Below, piece by piece: positions 1 to 7,950 of a stretch of DNA of 64,000 nt. Source of the stretch: Phocaeicola sp. (GTDB taxonomy: Bacteria; Bacteroidota; Bacteroidia; Bacteroidales; Bacteroidaceae); contig JALEQJ010000053.1 of the NCBI GenBank assembly GCA_022764505.1, positions 23,353-87,352 on the forward strand. The letters are read 5' to 3'. Positions within the stretch are counted from its first letter, which is position 1; each line of letters starts with the position of its first letter. The notes under the pieces were generated by a model that saw only the letters and a list, made by a program, of their open reading frames with translations, did no database searches and had not been told where the DNA came from. The position numbers and the translations under genes are program-made.

Positions 1-1115
1 ATGACGAAGAGGCAGACAAGGAAGAAGGAGAAAACCTCCTGCCCGTTTTACAGAAAGGACAGTACTTGAACTATAAAGAAATAAAAGCTACAGAACGTTT
101 TACACAACCACAACCTCGCTATACAGAAGCGAGTTTAGTTCGTAAATTGGAAGAATTGGGCATTGGTAGACCTTCTACTTATGCACCCACTATTTCTACT
201 ATACAGCAACGTGGATATGTAGAAAAAGGAAACAAAGAGGGTGTAGAACGCAGTTACACGATATTGAAACTTGCCGGCAAGAAGATAGGAAAATCTGTCA
301 AGACAGAGCAAGTAGGAAAAGATAAAGGCAAGCTGTTGCCTACAGACGTAGGTATTGTCGTTACAGATTACTTGCTGTCTGCTTTCCCCTCTATTATGGA
401 TTATAACTTCACCGCCTCTATAGAAAAAGAACTGGACGAAGTAGCAGAAGGAAAGAAAGTTTGGGAAACCATTATGGCTACTTTCTATACACACTTCCAC
501 CCCTTGGTAGAAGAAGCACATACGGTTCGTACAGCACAGAAAGTAGGAGAACGTATTTTGGGAACAGATCCTCAAACAGGTAGACAAGTTTCTGTGAAAA
601 TAGCCAGATTTGGTCCTGTAGTACAAGTAGGGACTTCGGACGAGGAAGAAAAACCGAAGTATGCTCCTATCACAAAAGAATTTTCTATAGAAAACATCAC
701 CTTGGAAGAAGCTTTAGGGTTGTTTAATTTACCACGTACATTAGGAAGTTACGAAGGAGAAGACCTTGTGATAGGAACAGGACGTTTCGGACCTTATATC
801 AAAATAGGAAAAGCCTATGTTTCCATACCTAAACAGTACGATCCTATGGCTATCACTCTGGAAGAAGCCGTACAAGTAATAGAAGAGAAAAAGCAAGCAG
901 ATGCCCAAAAGCTCATCAAAGACTTCCCGGAAATGCCGAGTTTGCAAGTTCTTAATGGACGCTATGGACCCTACATCAGCTACGAGAAAAAGAATTACAA
1001 AATAATAGAGAAAATAGCACCACAAGACTTATCTTTGGAAGACTGTAAGCGCATTATGGAGGCACAACAAGATAAGCCCGCTACAAAGAAAAAACGCGCT
1101 GTAAAGAAAAAATAA
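1..1115 (+). CDS. topA: DNA topoisomerase I, C-terminal part (5' end outside window)
   Basis: Type IA topoisomerase that relaxes negatively supercoiled DNA. The reading frame is open from base 3, so the gene enters from the left and only its last ~371 codons are here. Visible are the end of the catalytic core (RYTEASLVRKLEELGIGRPS, the family signature) and then degenerate C-terminal repeats of the form GRFGPYIKIG and GRYGPYISYEKKNYKI that replace the zinc ribbons of the E. coli enzyme. It ends in a lysine-rich tail (KKKRAVKKK), common in Bacteroidales TopA and probably DNA-binding. The catalytic tyrosine lies upstream of the window. The next gene starts 2 bases after the stop, so topA-aroK-speA look co-transcribed. 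Confidence 0.95.
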   Translation, partial: DEEADKEEGENLLPVLQKGQYLNYKEIKATERFTQPQPRYTEASLVRKLEELGIGRPSTYAPTISTIQQRGYVEKGNKEGVERSYTILKLAGKKIGKSVKTEQVGKDKGKLLPTDVGIVVTDYLLSAFPSIMDYNFTASIEKELDEVAEGKKVWETIMATFYTHFHPLVEEAHTVRTAQKVGERILGTDPQTGRQVSVKIARFGPVVQVGTSDEEEKPKYAPITKEFSIENITLEEALGLFNLPRTLGSYEGEDLVIGTGRFGPYIKIGKAYVSIPKQYDPMAITLEEAVQVIEEKKQADAQKLIKDFPEMPSLQVLNGRYGPYISYEKKNYKIIEKIAPQDLSLEDCKRIMEAQQDKPATKKKRAVKKK

Positions 1116-1117
1116 AT

Positions 1118-1645
1118 ATGATACGCATCTTTCTCATTGGCTTTATGGGGTGTGGCAAAACCACATTGGGACGTGCCTACGCTAAAGAAATGGGATTGAG
1201 TTTCGTAGATTTAGATTGGTATATAGAGGAACGCTTTCATACCTCTATACAGCAGCTCTTCTCGGAACGTGGTGAAGAAGCGTTTAGGAAAATAGAACAA
1301 CGTATGCTACACGAAGTAGCAGAGTTTGAAAACGTAGTAATAGCTTGCGGAGGGGGAACACCTTGTTTTTACGACAATATGGTTTATATGAACCTACAAG
1401 GCACTACTGTTTTCTTGGATACCAGTACACCTACCCTACTTCGCAGATTAAAATTGGCACAGTCTTCTCGCCCTTTATTGGCTGGAAAGACAGAAGAGGA
1501 GCTACTACAATATATACTCACGACCTTGGAAAAGCGAATGCCGTATTACAAGCAAGTGAAACTAAAGATAAACGCAGACTATTTAGAAAGTAGAAAGCAG
1601 ATAGCTACAGCTGTAGCAACATTAAAGAACGCATTAGAACAATAG
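1118..1645 (+). CDS. aroK: shikimate kinase
   Basis: Phosphorylates shikimate with ATP in chorismate biosynthesis. The 175-residue length is normal. Residues 8-16 are the Walker A loop (GFMGCGKTT), D32/D34 in DLDW match the shikimate-binding aspartate region, C-GGG-TP at 77-82 is the second substrate motif, and SRPLL at 117-121 matches the adenine/lid region. The ATG lies two bases after topA, giving tight coupling. Nothing anomalous. Confidence 0.94.
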   Translation: MIRIFLIGFMGCGKTTLGRAYAKEMGLSFVDLDWYIEERFHTSIQQLFSERGEEAFRKIEQRMLHEVAEFENVVIACGGGTPCFYDNMVYMNLQGTTVFLDTSTPTLLRRLKLAQSSRPLLAGKTEEELLQYILTTLEKRMPYYKQVKLKINADYLESRKQIATAVATLKNALEQ

Positions 1646-1661
1646 AATATCAAAGACAGAA

Positions 1662-3554
1662 ATGAGAAAATGGCGCATTGAAGACTCAGAAGAACTCTAC
1701 AACATCAATGGATGGGGAGTTTCTTATTTTGGAATCAACGAAAAAGGACATGTGGTAGTAACCCCTCGTACCGGTGGTGCTACCGTAGACTTGAGAGAGA
1801 TAGTGGACGAATTACAACTTAGAGATGTAAGTACGCCTATGTTGGTTCGTTTTCCGGATATATTGGACAACAGAATAGAAAAAATATCCAATTGCTTTGC
1901 ACAAGCCTCTCAAGAATATGGTTTCAAAGGAGAAAATTTTACGGTATATCCTATCAAGGTAAACCAGATGCGTCCTGTCGTGGAGGAGATTATCAGCCAT
2001 GGCAAAAAATTTAATTTAGGACTGGAAGCAGGTTCAAAACCGGAACTTCACGCAGTGATAGCCATCAATACAGACTCGGATTCTATCATCATCTGCAATG
2101 GCTACAAAGACGAGAGCTATATAGAGCTGGCACTCTTAGCACAGAAGATGGGAAAACGCATCTTCTTAGTAGTAGAAAAACTCAATGAGCTGAAACTGAT
2201 AGCAAAACTTGCTAAGCAACTCAATGTTCGCCCCAATATAGGTATCAGAATTAAACTCGCTTCTTCCGGTAGTGGAAAATGGGAAGAAAGTGGTGGCGAT
2301 GCCAGCAAGTTCGGTCTTACTTCCAGTGAACTATTGGAGGCTTTAGATTTCATAGACAAGAAAGAAATGCGTGATTGCTTTAAGCTCATTCATTTCCACA
2401 TAGGTAGTCAGGTAACAAAAATTCGTCGCATAAAAACCGCCCTAAGAGAAGCCTCACAGTTCTATGTTCAAATGCACCAAATGGGGTATCCTGTAGAATT
2501 TGTGGATATAGGTGGTGGCTTAGGCGTAGATTATGATGGTACACGCTCTTCTTATAGCGAGAGCAGTGTGAACTACTCTATTCAGGAGTACTTGAACGAC
2601 TCTATCTCTATTATGGTAGACGCCAGCGAGAAAAATGGTATTCCCCACCCCAACATCATCACAGAAAGTGGTCGCTCGCTTACTGCACACCACTCTGTTC
2701 TGATATTTGAAGTCTTGGAAACAGCTTCTTTCACAGATATGGAAGAAACCTTTGAGGTAAGTCCGGAAGACCATGAGTTGGTAAAAGAACTTTACCAAAT
2801 TTGGGATAAGCTGAACCAAAGCAGAATGATGGAAGCATGGCACGATGCACAACAAATTCGCGAAGAAACATTGGATCTTTTCAGCCACGGCATAGTAGAC
2901 CTCAAAACACGTGCTTTGGTAGAACGTCTATATTGGTCTGTAACGAAAGAAATCAGTCAGATAGCTTCCGGGCTAAAACACGCACCAGATGAATTTAGGA
3001 AACTGGACAAACTATTAGCAGATAAGTATTTCTGTAATTTCTCCCTCTTTCAGTCCTTACCGGACTCTTGGGCGATAGACCAGATATTCCCTATTATGCC
3101 TATCCAAAGGTTGGACGAACGCCCGGACAGATCTGCCACCCTACAAGACATCACTTGCGATTCTGATGGAAAGATAGCCAACTTCGTTTCTCCTCGCAAT
3201 GTATCTCATGGTTTGCCTGTACACTCTATAAAAGGAAAGGAATCTTATTATATCGGTGTTTTCTTAGTAGGTGCCTATCAGGAGATATTGGGCGACTTGC
3301 ATAATCTCTTTGGAGATACCAATGCTGTACACATCAGCGTGAACGAAAAAGGCTACACCATAGATCAAATTATAGATGGAGAAACAGTAGCAGAAGTATT
3401 GGACTATGTGCAATATAACCCGAAAAAACTCGTAAGAACACTGGAAACATGGGTTACGAAATCTGTAAAAGAAGGACGTATCTCTGTAGAAGAAGGAAAA
3501 GAATTCCTCTCCAATTATCGTTCGGGACTTTACGGGTACACTTACTTAGAATAA
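1662..3554 (+). CDS. speA: biosynthetic arginine decarboxylase (PLP, fold III)
   Basis: Converts arginine to agmatine, the first step of the agmatine route to putrescine. The 630-residue length matches bacterial SpeA. The PLP lysine is K99 in VYPIKVNQ; HFHIGSQ (near 245) and the glycine loop GGGLGVDYDG (near 285) bind the PLP phosphate, and a C-terminal TESGR segment is present. It begins 16 bases after aroK and is probably the last gene of the topA-aroK-speA unit because a strong hairpin terminator follows 29 bases after the stop. Confidence 0.95.
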   Translation: MRKWRIEDSEELYNINGWGVSYFGINEKGHVVVTPRTGGATVDLREIVDELQLRDVSTPMLVRFPDILDNRIEKISNCFAQASQEYGFKGENFTVYPIKVNQMRPVVEEIISHGKKFNLGLEAGSKPELHAVIAINTDSDSIIICNGYKDESYIELALLAQKMGKRIFLVVEKLNELKLIAKLAKQLNVRPNIGIRIKLASSGSGKWEESGGDASKFGLTSSELLEALDFIDKKEMRDCFKLIHFHIGSQVTKIRRIKTALREASQFYVQMHQMGYPVEFVDIGGGLGVDYDGTRSSYSESSVNYSIQEYLNDSISIMVDASEKNGIPHPNIITESGRSLTAHHSVLIFEVLETASFTDMEETFEVSPEDHELVKELYQIWDKLNQSRMMEAWHDAQQIREETLDLFSHGIVDLKTRALVERLYWSVTKEISQIASGLKHAPDEFRKLDKLLADKYFCNFSLFQSLPDSWAIDQIFPIMPIQRLDERPDRSATLQDITCDSDGKIANFVSPRNVSHGLPVHSIKGKESYYIGVFLVGAYQEILGDLHNLFGDTNAVHISVNEKGYTIDQIIDGETVAEVLDYVQYNPKKLVRTLETWVTKSVKEGRISVEEGKEFLSNYRSGLYGYTYLE

Positions 3555-3582
3555 TCCTAATGGTTAAATAATATAAAATGTA

Positions 3583-3623
3583 AGACGGATGCTGTAACTT
3601 TTGGGTTACTCGTCCGTCTTTCT
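3583..3623 (+). terminator. intrinsic terminator after speA
   Basis: AGACGGA (3583-3589) pairs with TCCGTCT (3613-3619), with an inner GTAAC/GTTAC stem, followed by TTTCTT. It lies only ~10 bases upstream of the chosen sigma-factor start. Confidence 0.75.
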
Positions 3624-3633
3624 TATAGAAGCG

Positions 3634-4143
3634 ATGCAAAAGATAAGTTTTGAAGAAGATATCTTGCCGCTCAAAGATAAACTCTTTAGAGTTGCTTTTC
3701 GGATAACTTCGGAACGAGCAGATGCGGAAGATGTAGTGCAAGATGTACTACTCAAAGTATGGCGAACGCATACCTCTTGGGAAGATAAGAATTCTGTAGA
3801 AGCCTTTTGTACTGTTATGGCAAGAAACCTTGCTTTGGACAAGATAAAAGAGAAAGGGAGAAATACACAGCCCATTGCAGAAGAAAACTTCCAGCAAGCA
3901 GATGAACAGGGATTAGAAAATGCCTTTCTGAATGCAGAAGCAGAGAGTATTATTGTGAAATTGATAGAAAAATTACCAGAAAAACAACGCACAATATTAC
4001 AGCTCAGAGATGTGGAGGGGAGAACTTACCGAGAGATAGCAGAACTGCTACAAATCACAGAAGAGCAAGTAAAAGTAAACCTCTTCAGGGCAAGGCAACG
4101 CATCAAAATGCAATATTTGGAAATAGACAATTATGGATTATAA
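3634..4143 (+). CDS. ECF-type RNA polymerase sigma factor
   Basis: A 169-residue sigma-70 family protein of the extracytoplasmic-function group. Region 2 is visible near the N-terminus (FRITSERADAEDVVQDVLLKVW), and region 4 carries the helix-turn-helix (RTYREIAELLQITEEQVKVNLFRARQRIK). I chose the ATG at 3634 because an in-frame TTG at 3601 sits inside the speA terminator hairpin. The next gene overlaps the end by 11 bases, the usual arrangement of an ECF sigma gene with its regulator. The target regulon cannot be told from the sequence. Confidence 0.88.
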   Translation: MQKISFEEDILPLKDKLFRVAFRITSERADAEDVVQDVLLKVWRTHTSWEDKNSVEAFCTVMARNLALDKIKEKGRNTQPIAEENFQQADEQGLENAFLNAEAESIIVKLIEKLPEKQRTILQLRDVEGRTYREIAELLQITEEQVKVNLFRARQRIKMQYLEIDNYGL

Positions 4144-4609
4144 ATACATAGAACAACTCATAGATAGATATTGGGAGTGCGAAACAACCATAGAGGAAGA
4201 GCAAATTCTACGCACCTTTTTTATGCAAGAGAAGCTACCCGCACATCTTTTGCGCTATAGAGCTTATTTCTCTTATCTGAAAGAAGCACAAAAAATAGGA
4301 GTGAGTGCAGACTTTGAGGAACGCTTGAGAAAAGAAATGGAGCGTCCGGTAGTACAGGCAAAACGTATAGGGTTATTGTATCGTTTTTCTCCCCTATTGA
4401 AAGCCGCAGCTGTCTTACTTTTGGTATTTTCTATGGGTAGCTTGGTAAAACATTCTATGATAGACACTACCGTAGAACCTATGATAGGGCAGGTAGAAGA
4501 TACTATTCAAGAAAAGATAGACCAGCCACAAGTGGCTTACCAAGGAGACACTCTACGGCTCTTGAAAGAAGATGCTGTAGCACCTTACTTAGAAAAAGAA
4601 ATAGATTAA
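4133..4609 (+). CDS. probable membrane-anchored anti-sigma factor partner
   Basis: A 158-residue protein with a soluble N-terminal half, one hydrophobic segment at about residues 83-105 (FSPLLKAAAVLLLVFSMGSLV) and a short acidic periplasmic tail. No domain is recognised by eye. Its start overlaps the ECF sigma gene by 11 bases, so translational coupling is likely. Size, topology and position fit an anti-sigma factor that holds the sigma factor at the inner membrane. This is inference from context, since no zinc-binding HxxxCxxC motif is visible. Confidence 0.6.
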   Translation: MDYKYIEQLIDRYWECETTIEEEQILRTFFMQEKLPAHLLRYRAYFSYLKEAQKIGVSADFEERLRKEMERPVVQAKRIGLLYRFSPLLKAAAVLLLVFSMGSLVKHSMIDTTVEPMIGQVEDTIQEKIDQPQVAYQGDTLRLLKEDAVAPYLEKEID

Positions 4610-4680
4610 AAGATATTTTTTTCGTTACTATATAAATACTTAATAACAGCGGTTGGGAAATCGCACCTCTAAAACAGACC

Positions 4681-4725
4681 AATAGGGCGTATCAGAGTCA
4701 GTACTTTGATGCGCCCTATTGCTTT
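4681..4725. terminator. hairpin, possible bidirectional terminator
   Basis: AATAGGGCG (4681-4689) pairs with CGCCCTATT (4712-4720), between the plus-strand anti-sigma gene and the minus-strand duplicated gene tail. T-tracts are weak on both sides, so the terminator role is tentative. Confidence 0.45.
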
Positions 4726-4769
4726 ATTGGGGTTATTGCAGGATTTCCTAGTGTATTTTCCGTATTTGG

Positions 4770-5044
4770 GGAGCGTGATGGTGATACCTAAATCTAACTT
4801 TTTCCAATCTTGAGTAGAACTTATCAGAATTATATGCGCATTGTGAGTATCGTACTCAAAGACAGCCTTTCCTTTGTCATAATAGTAATAAATACCACCT
4901 CCCAACTCACACCAATCATAAGATATATCTCTCCCAAAAATCTCTTGCCTGCCATTTTAATATCGCGCGACAAGCTACATAACCCTCATATACATTCTCT
5001 GCAATTTTATAGTTATACAAGTCTATTCTTCCTATCCATATCTT
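4770..5044 (-). pseudogene. frameshifted duplicate of the tail of the adjacent lipoprotein gene
   Basis: This stretch repeats the last ~85 codons of the lipoprotein gene at 5045-5560. It starts right after that gene's TAA and in the same frame: KIWIGRIDLYNYKIAENVYEGYVACRA aligns with the intact IGRIDLYNYEIAENVYEGYVACRA. A one-base insertion near 4930 then shifts the frame, and the match resumes as LGGGIYYYYDKGKAVFEYD against LGGIITFYYNKGKAFFEYD, ending near DWKKLDLG (about 4787). There is no start codon or signal peptide of its own. It looks like an imperfect tandem duplication that decayed. Confidence 0.75.
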
Positions 5045-5560
5045 TTACTGTATTGAGAGAGCCAGTCCTGCATCTAATTTTTCCCAATCCTTACGAGAAC
5101 TTACCCTTATCACTTGCTCATTACGGCTGTCATATTCAAAAAAAGCTTTTCCTTTATTATAGTAGAAAGTAATGATTCCTCCCAACTCACACCAATCATA
5201 AGATACTCCCTTCAGAATATCTCTTGCCTGCCATTGTAGCGTCGCACGGCAAGCCACATAACCCTCATATACATTTTCTGCAATTTCATAGTTGTACAAG
5301 TCTATTCTTCCTATCCATTCTCGCCCACTTCTAGGAGATATAATGCGAGATGCTTCTTGAGTAAAACGATGAGCTAAGTTTTCAAGGGTTGGTCCATAAG
5401 CTCTTCTTAATTCTTCTTGTCTCAGTGCGTGTTTTTCTCTTTCTGATAAAGCCCTGTTTTTAGTTCCTTCGTAGGAAGTAGTACAACTAGTGAGAATAAT
5501 AGAGCTAAAAACTAAGCAAACACTTAGAAAAATGACATGAAGTAATGCTTTTCTTTTCAT
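5045..5560 (-). CDS. hypothetical lipoprotein
   Basis: A 171-residue protein with a lipoprotein signal peptide: basic MKRK, a hydrophobic stretch, then the lipobox ILTSC with the acylated cysteine at about residue 26. The mature part is mixed alpha/beta with no family that I recognise; conserved-looking segments are GREWIGRIDLYNYEIAENVYEGY and GKAFFEYDSRNEQVIRVSSRKDW. A decayed copy of its C-terminal half lies immediately downstream. Probably membrane-anchored; function unknown. Confidence 0.75.
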   Translation of the reverse strand: MKRKALLHVIFLSVCLVFSSIILTSCTTSYEGTKNRALSEREKHALRQEELRRAYGPTLENLAHRFTQEASRIISPRSGREWIGRIDLYNYEIAENVYEGYVACRATLQWQARDILKGVSYDWCELGGIITFYYNKGKAFFEYDSRNEQVIRVSSRKDWEKLDAGLALSIQ

Positions 5561-5615
5561 GGTAATGATATTTTTAATTTACTCTTAGACCTCTATCAAG
5601 TGGTTCTGTAAAAAA

Positions 5616-5794
5616 GAAGCGTGAGGTCGTAATGACATCACCCTTCCGAAGTCGGCTCCTGAGAATGGCCTTAGAGAAAAGAATGATACATATACGACTC
5701 CCACGCATAGATGGACGTGGGAAGTCGTTACACCATTCCTCCTCTCTAGAATTTTCTCAGGATTCACTTCGGGAGAAATGAAGCATAACGCTTC
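5616..5794. repeat. ~180-bp nested palindrome (structured RNA or MITE candidate)
   Basis: This otherwise empty 358-base gap holds concentric complementary arms: GAAGCGT (5616-5622) with ACGCTTC (5788-5794); CTTCCGAAGT (5643-5652) with ACTTCGGGAG (5766-5775, one wobble); TCCTGAGAA (5657-5665) with TTCTCAGGA (5754-5762); GAATG with CATTC; and at the tip ACGACTCCCACG (5694-5705) with CGTGGGAAGTCGT (5716-5728) around a 10-base loop. No convincing open frame is inside. A small separate hairpin follows at 5808-5827 (AGTGTGA/TCACACT). Confidence 0.65.
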
Positions 5795-5880
5795 CTAAAC
5801 AAAATATAGTGTGATTCTATTCACACTCTTCTGCAAATGTAAACTTAAATTCTCAAAACCACAAAGCTACATCACAGAAA

Positions 5881-5916
5881 ATAAAAGAGGATATACTTTC
5901 GTATATCCTCTTTTAT
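5881..5916 (-). terminator. intrinsic terminator of tRNA-His
   Basis: On the minus strand GAGGATATAC-GAAA-GTATATCCTC forms a perfect stem with a GAAA tetraloop, followed by TTTTATTTT. It lies directly after the tRNA 3' end. Confidence 0.85.
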
Positions 5917-5918
5917 CA

Positions 5919-5994
5919 GGGTGACTAGTGGGATTCGAACCCACGACCTCCAGAACCACAATCTGGCGCTCTAACCTGCTGAACTATAATCACC
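5919..5994 (-). tRNA. tRNA-His (GTG)
   Basis: A cloverleaf reads on the minus strand with acceptor GGTGATTA..TAGTCACC, TTCGAAT T-loop and anticodon GTG in the loop TTGTGGT. The encoded extra 5' G (the -1 position) opposite a 3' C is the identity feature of bacterial tRNA-His. CCA is not encoded. Confidence 0.95.
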
Positions 5995-6021
5995 ATTTAG
6001 CTTTCTTCCTTGAAAGCGTTG

Positions 6022-6052
6022 CAAAGGTAGGCGTTTATTTGAATATACCAAA
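6022..6052 (-). promoter_or_regulatory. promoter of tRNA-His
   Basis: On the minus strand TTTG (6052-6049), 19 bases, then TACCTTTG (6029-6022), a full match to the Bacteroidetes -33/-7 consensus TTTG-N19-TAnnTTTG. Confidence 0.8.
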
Positions 6053-6114
6053 GAAAAAAACGGATATTTTGCACTTTTTTCTCACGACAAATAGCAGCTA
6101 CCTTTACTTAACCT

Positions 6115-6122
6115 TATCTTTG
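6115..6122 (+). promoter_or_regulatory. -7 promoter element of the glycosyltransferase gene
   Basis: TATCTTTG matches TAnnTTTG and lies 30 bases upstream of the ATG at 6152. No clear -33 box is seen. Confidence 0.6.
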
Positions 6123-6151
6123 TGCTTGTAAAACACCCTAATATAGCGTAA

Positions 6152-7141
6152 ATGAAGTACAGCCTGATAGTACCTGTGTACAACAGACCAGATGAAGTAA
6201 AAGAACTCTTGGAAAGTCTTTTACTACAGACGTATAAAGATTTTGAGGTTATCATCGTAGAAGATGGCTCACAAATACCCTGCGAAGAGATAGTAAATGC
6301 ATTTGCTACACAACTCCCTGTTCGCTATTATACAAAAAAGAACTCCGGTCCCGGACTTACTCGCAATGCAGGTGTATCTTATGCTACGGGAGAATATGTG
6401 ATTATATTGGATTCAGACTGCATATTACCTTCCACCTACTTGGAAGAAGTGGAGAAAGAAATTAGAATGAGACCTTCGGACGCATTCGGTGGAGGAGATA
6501 GAGCACACGCAGATTTTACGCCTATACAAAAAGCCATCAACTATGCTATGACCTCTTTCTTTACTACAGGAGGCATAAGAGGAGGAAAGAGAAAATTGGA
6601 CAAATTCTATCCTCGCAGTTTCAATATGGGAGTGAAGAGAGAAGTATATCAAGCATTAGGAGGTTTCTCCGAAATGAGATTTGGAGAAGATATAGACTTC
6701 AGCATAAGGATATTTAAGGGTGGGTATACTTGTAGGCTTTTCCCCGAAGCATGGGTATGGCACAAACGACGTACAGATCTGAAAAAATTTTTCAAACAAG
6801 TACATAATTCGGGTATTGCACGCATCAATCTCTATCTGAAATATCCCGATAGCCTGAAAATAGTGCATACCTTGCCTGCACTGTTTACTATAGGTGTACT
6901 GTTTTGTTGTCTATTGTCCGTATTTTATCCGCTATTTTTCTGCTTCATCATAGCTTATGCGCTACTTGTAGGAATAGATGCTGCGTGGAAGAACAAGAGC
7001 CTATGGATAGGGTTATTGGCTATTCCTGCTACATTTGTTCAGCTATTGGGATATGGTAGCGGCTTCTTGATGGCGTGGTGGAAACGTTGCATCCTGCATA
7101 AAAAGAAGCACACTGCTTTTGAGAAAAATTTTTACGATTGA
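6152..7141 (+). CDS. family 2 glycosyltransferase, membrane-associated
   Basis: A 329-residue GT-A fold enzyme that transfers a sugar from a nucleotide donor. Residues 4-40 (SLIVPVYNRPDE...VIIVEDGS) are the nucleotide-binding start of the family, D87-S-D89 in ILDSDC is the metal-binding DXD, and GEDIDFSIRIF near 180 corresponds to the ED acceptor-site motif. Two hydrophobic segments at about 240-280 and one near 290-315 suggest that the C-terminus anchors at the inner membrane. A role in cell-surface polysaccharide or LPS assembly is likely, but the acceptor cannot be inferred. Confidence 0.88.
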   Translation: MKYSLIVPVYNRPDEVKELLESLLLQTYKDFEVIIVEDGSQIPCEEIVNAFATQLPVRYYTKKNSGPGLTRNAGVSYATGEYVIILDSDCILPSTYLEEVEKEIRMRPSDAFGGGDRAHADFTPIQKAINYAMTSFFTTGGIRGGKRKLDKFYPRSFNMGVKREVYQALGGFSEMRFGEDIDFSIRIFKGGYTCRLFPEAWVWHKRRTDLKKFFKQVHNSGIARINLYLKYPDSLKIVHTLPALFTIGVLFCCLLSVFYPLFFCFIIAYALLVGIDAAWKNKSLWIGLLAIPATFVQLLGYGSGFLMAWWKRCILHKKKHTAFEKNFYD

Positions 7142-7170
7142 TAACTTTCTTGCCTATAACATCTTAGAAT

Positions 7171-7866
7171 ATGAAAGAAAAGAAAACCTTGAATCAATGG
7201 GCTGTAGAAGATAGACCCAGAGAAAAATTGATAGAACACGGTGTAGCTTGCTTGAGCAATGCAGAGCTACTCGCTATTATCATAGGATCCGGCAGTAGGG
7301 ACGAAACTGCTGTAGACCTTATGCGAAAGGTGCTTTCCACATACGACAATAAGTTGAGCCAACTGAGCAAATGCAGCGTAGAAGAACTATGCAAGTTCAA
7401 AGGCATAGGAATGGCAAAGGCGATAAGTATTATTGCCACAGCAGAATTAGGCAGGAGGAGAAAGGAAGAAGGAGTAGAAGAACGTCCGCAAATGACTCAT
7501 TCCGGTGCTATCTATGAGTATATGTACCCACGTATTTGCGATACACCGATAGAAGAAAGCTGGGTTTTATTGCTCAATCCGGTTTCTAAACTGATAGATG
7601 CCGTACGCATCAGTAGTGGAGGTCTGGCATTTACAGCCGTAGATATTCGCTGTGTACTCAGAGAAGCCTTGCTAAAACGTGCCACATCTATGATTTTCTG
7701 CCACAATCACCCTTCCGGAAACTGTAAACCCAGTGAGGCAGACGATTCTCTCACTACACGACTTTACCACGCAGCACAAGCGATAGATGTACGCCTATTG
7801 GATCATATTATACTGTCTGATGGAGCTTACTACAGTTATGTAGACAATGGAAGAGCACCTTTTTGA
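7171..7866 (+). CDS. radC: RadC-family JAB/MPN domain protein
   Basis: A 231-residue member of the RadC (DUF2466) family. The N-terminal part carries a UPF0758 domain with a helix-hairpin-helix-like LCKFKGIGMAKA at 73-84. The C-terminal half is a JAMM metalloprotease-like fold with HNHPSG at 178-183 and a downstream D191, the zinc ligands of the family. The historical link to DNA repair is weak and the molecular role remains unsettled. The gene begins 29 bases after the glycosyltransferase stop and may share its transcript. Confidence 0.9.
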   Translation: MKEKKTLNQWAVEDRPREKLIEHGVACLSNAELLAIIIGSGSRDETAVDLMRKVLSTYDNKLSQLSKCSVEELCKFKGIGMAKAISIIATAELGRRRKEEGVEERPQMTHSGAIYEYMYPRICDTPIEESWVLLLNPVSKLIDAVRISSGGLAFTAVDIRCVLREALLKRATSMIFCHNHPSGNCKPSEADDSLTTRLYHAAQAIDVRLLDHIILSDGAYYSYVDNGRAPF

Positions 7867-7950
7867 GTAGAAAGACAGAAAAAGAGGAGAAATCCTATGA
7901 ATTTCCCTCTATAAATAAATACCTTTGAAAAAACTTAAATATCTGCACAA

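Noticed and set aside
5585-5767. 60-codon minus-strand frame in the palindrome region
   Set aside because: It coincides with the nested inverted repeat and its sequence looks non-coding; the structure explains the lack of stops better than a gene.
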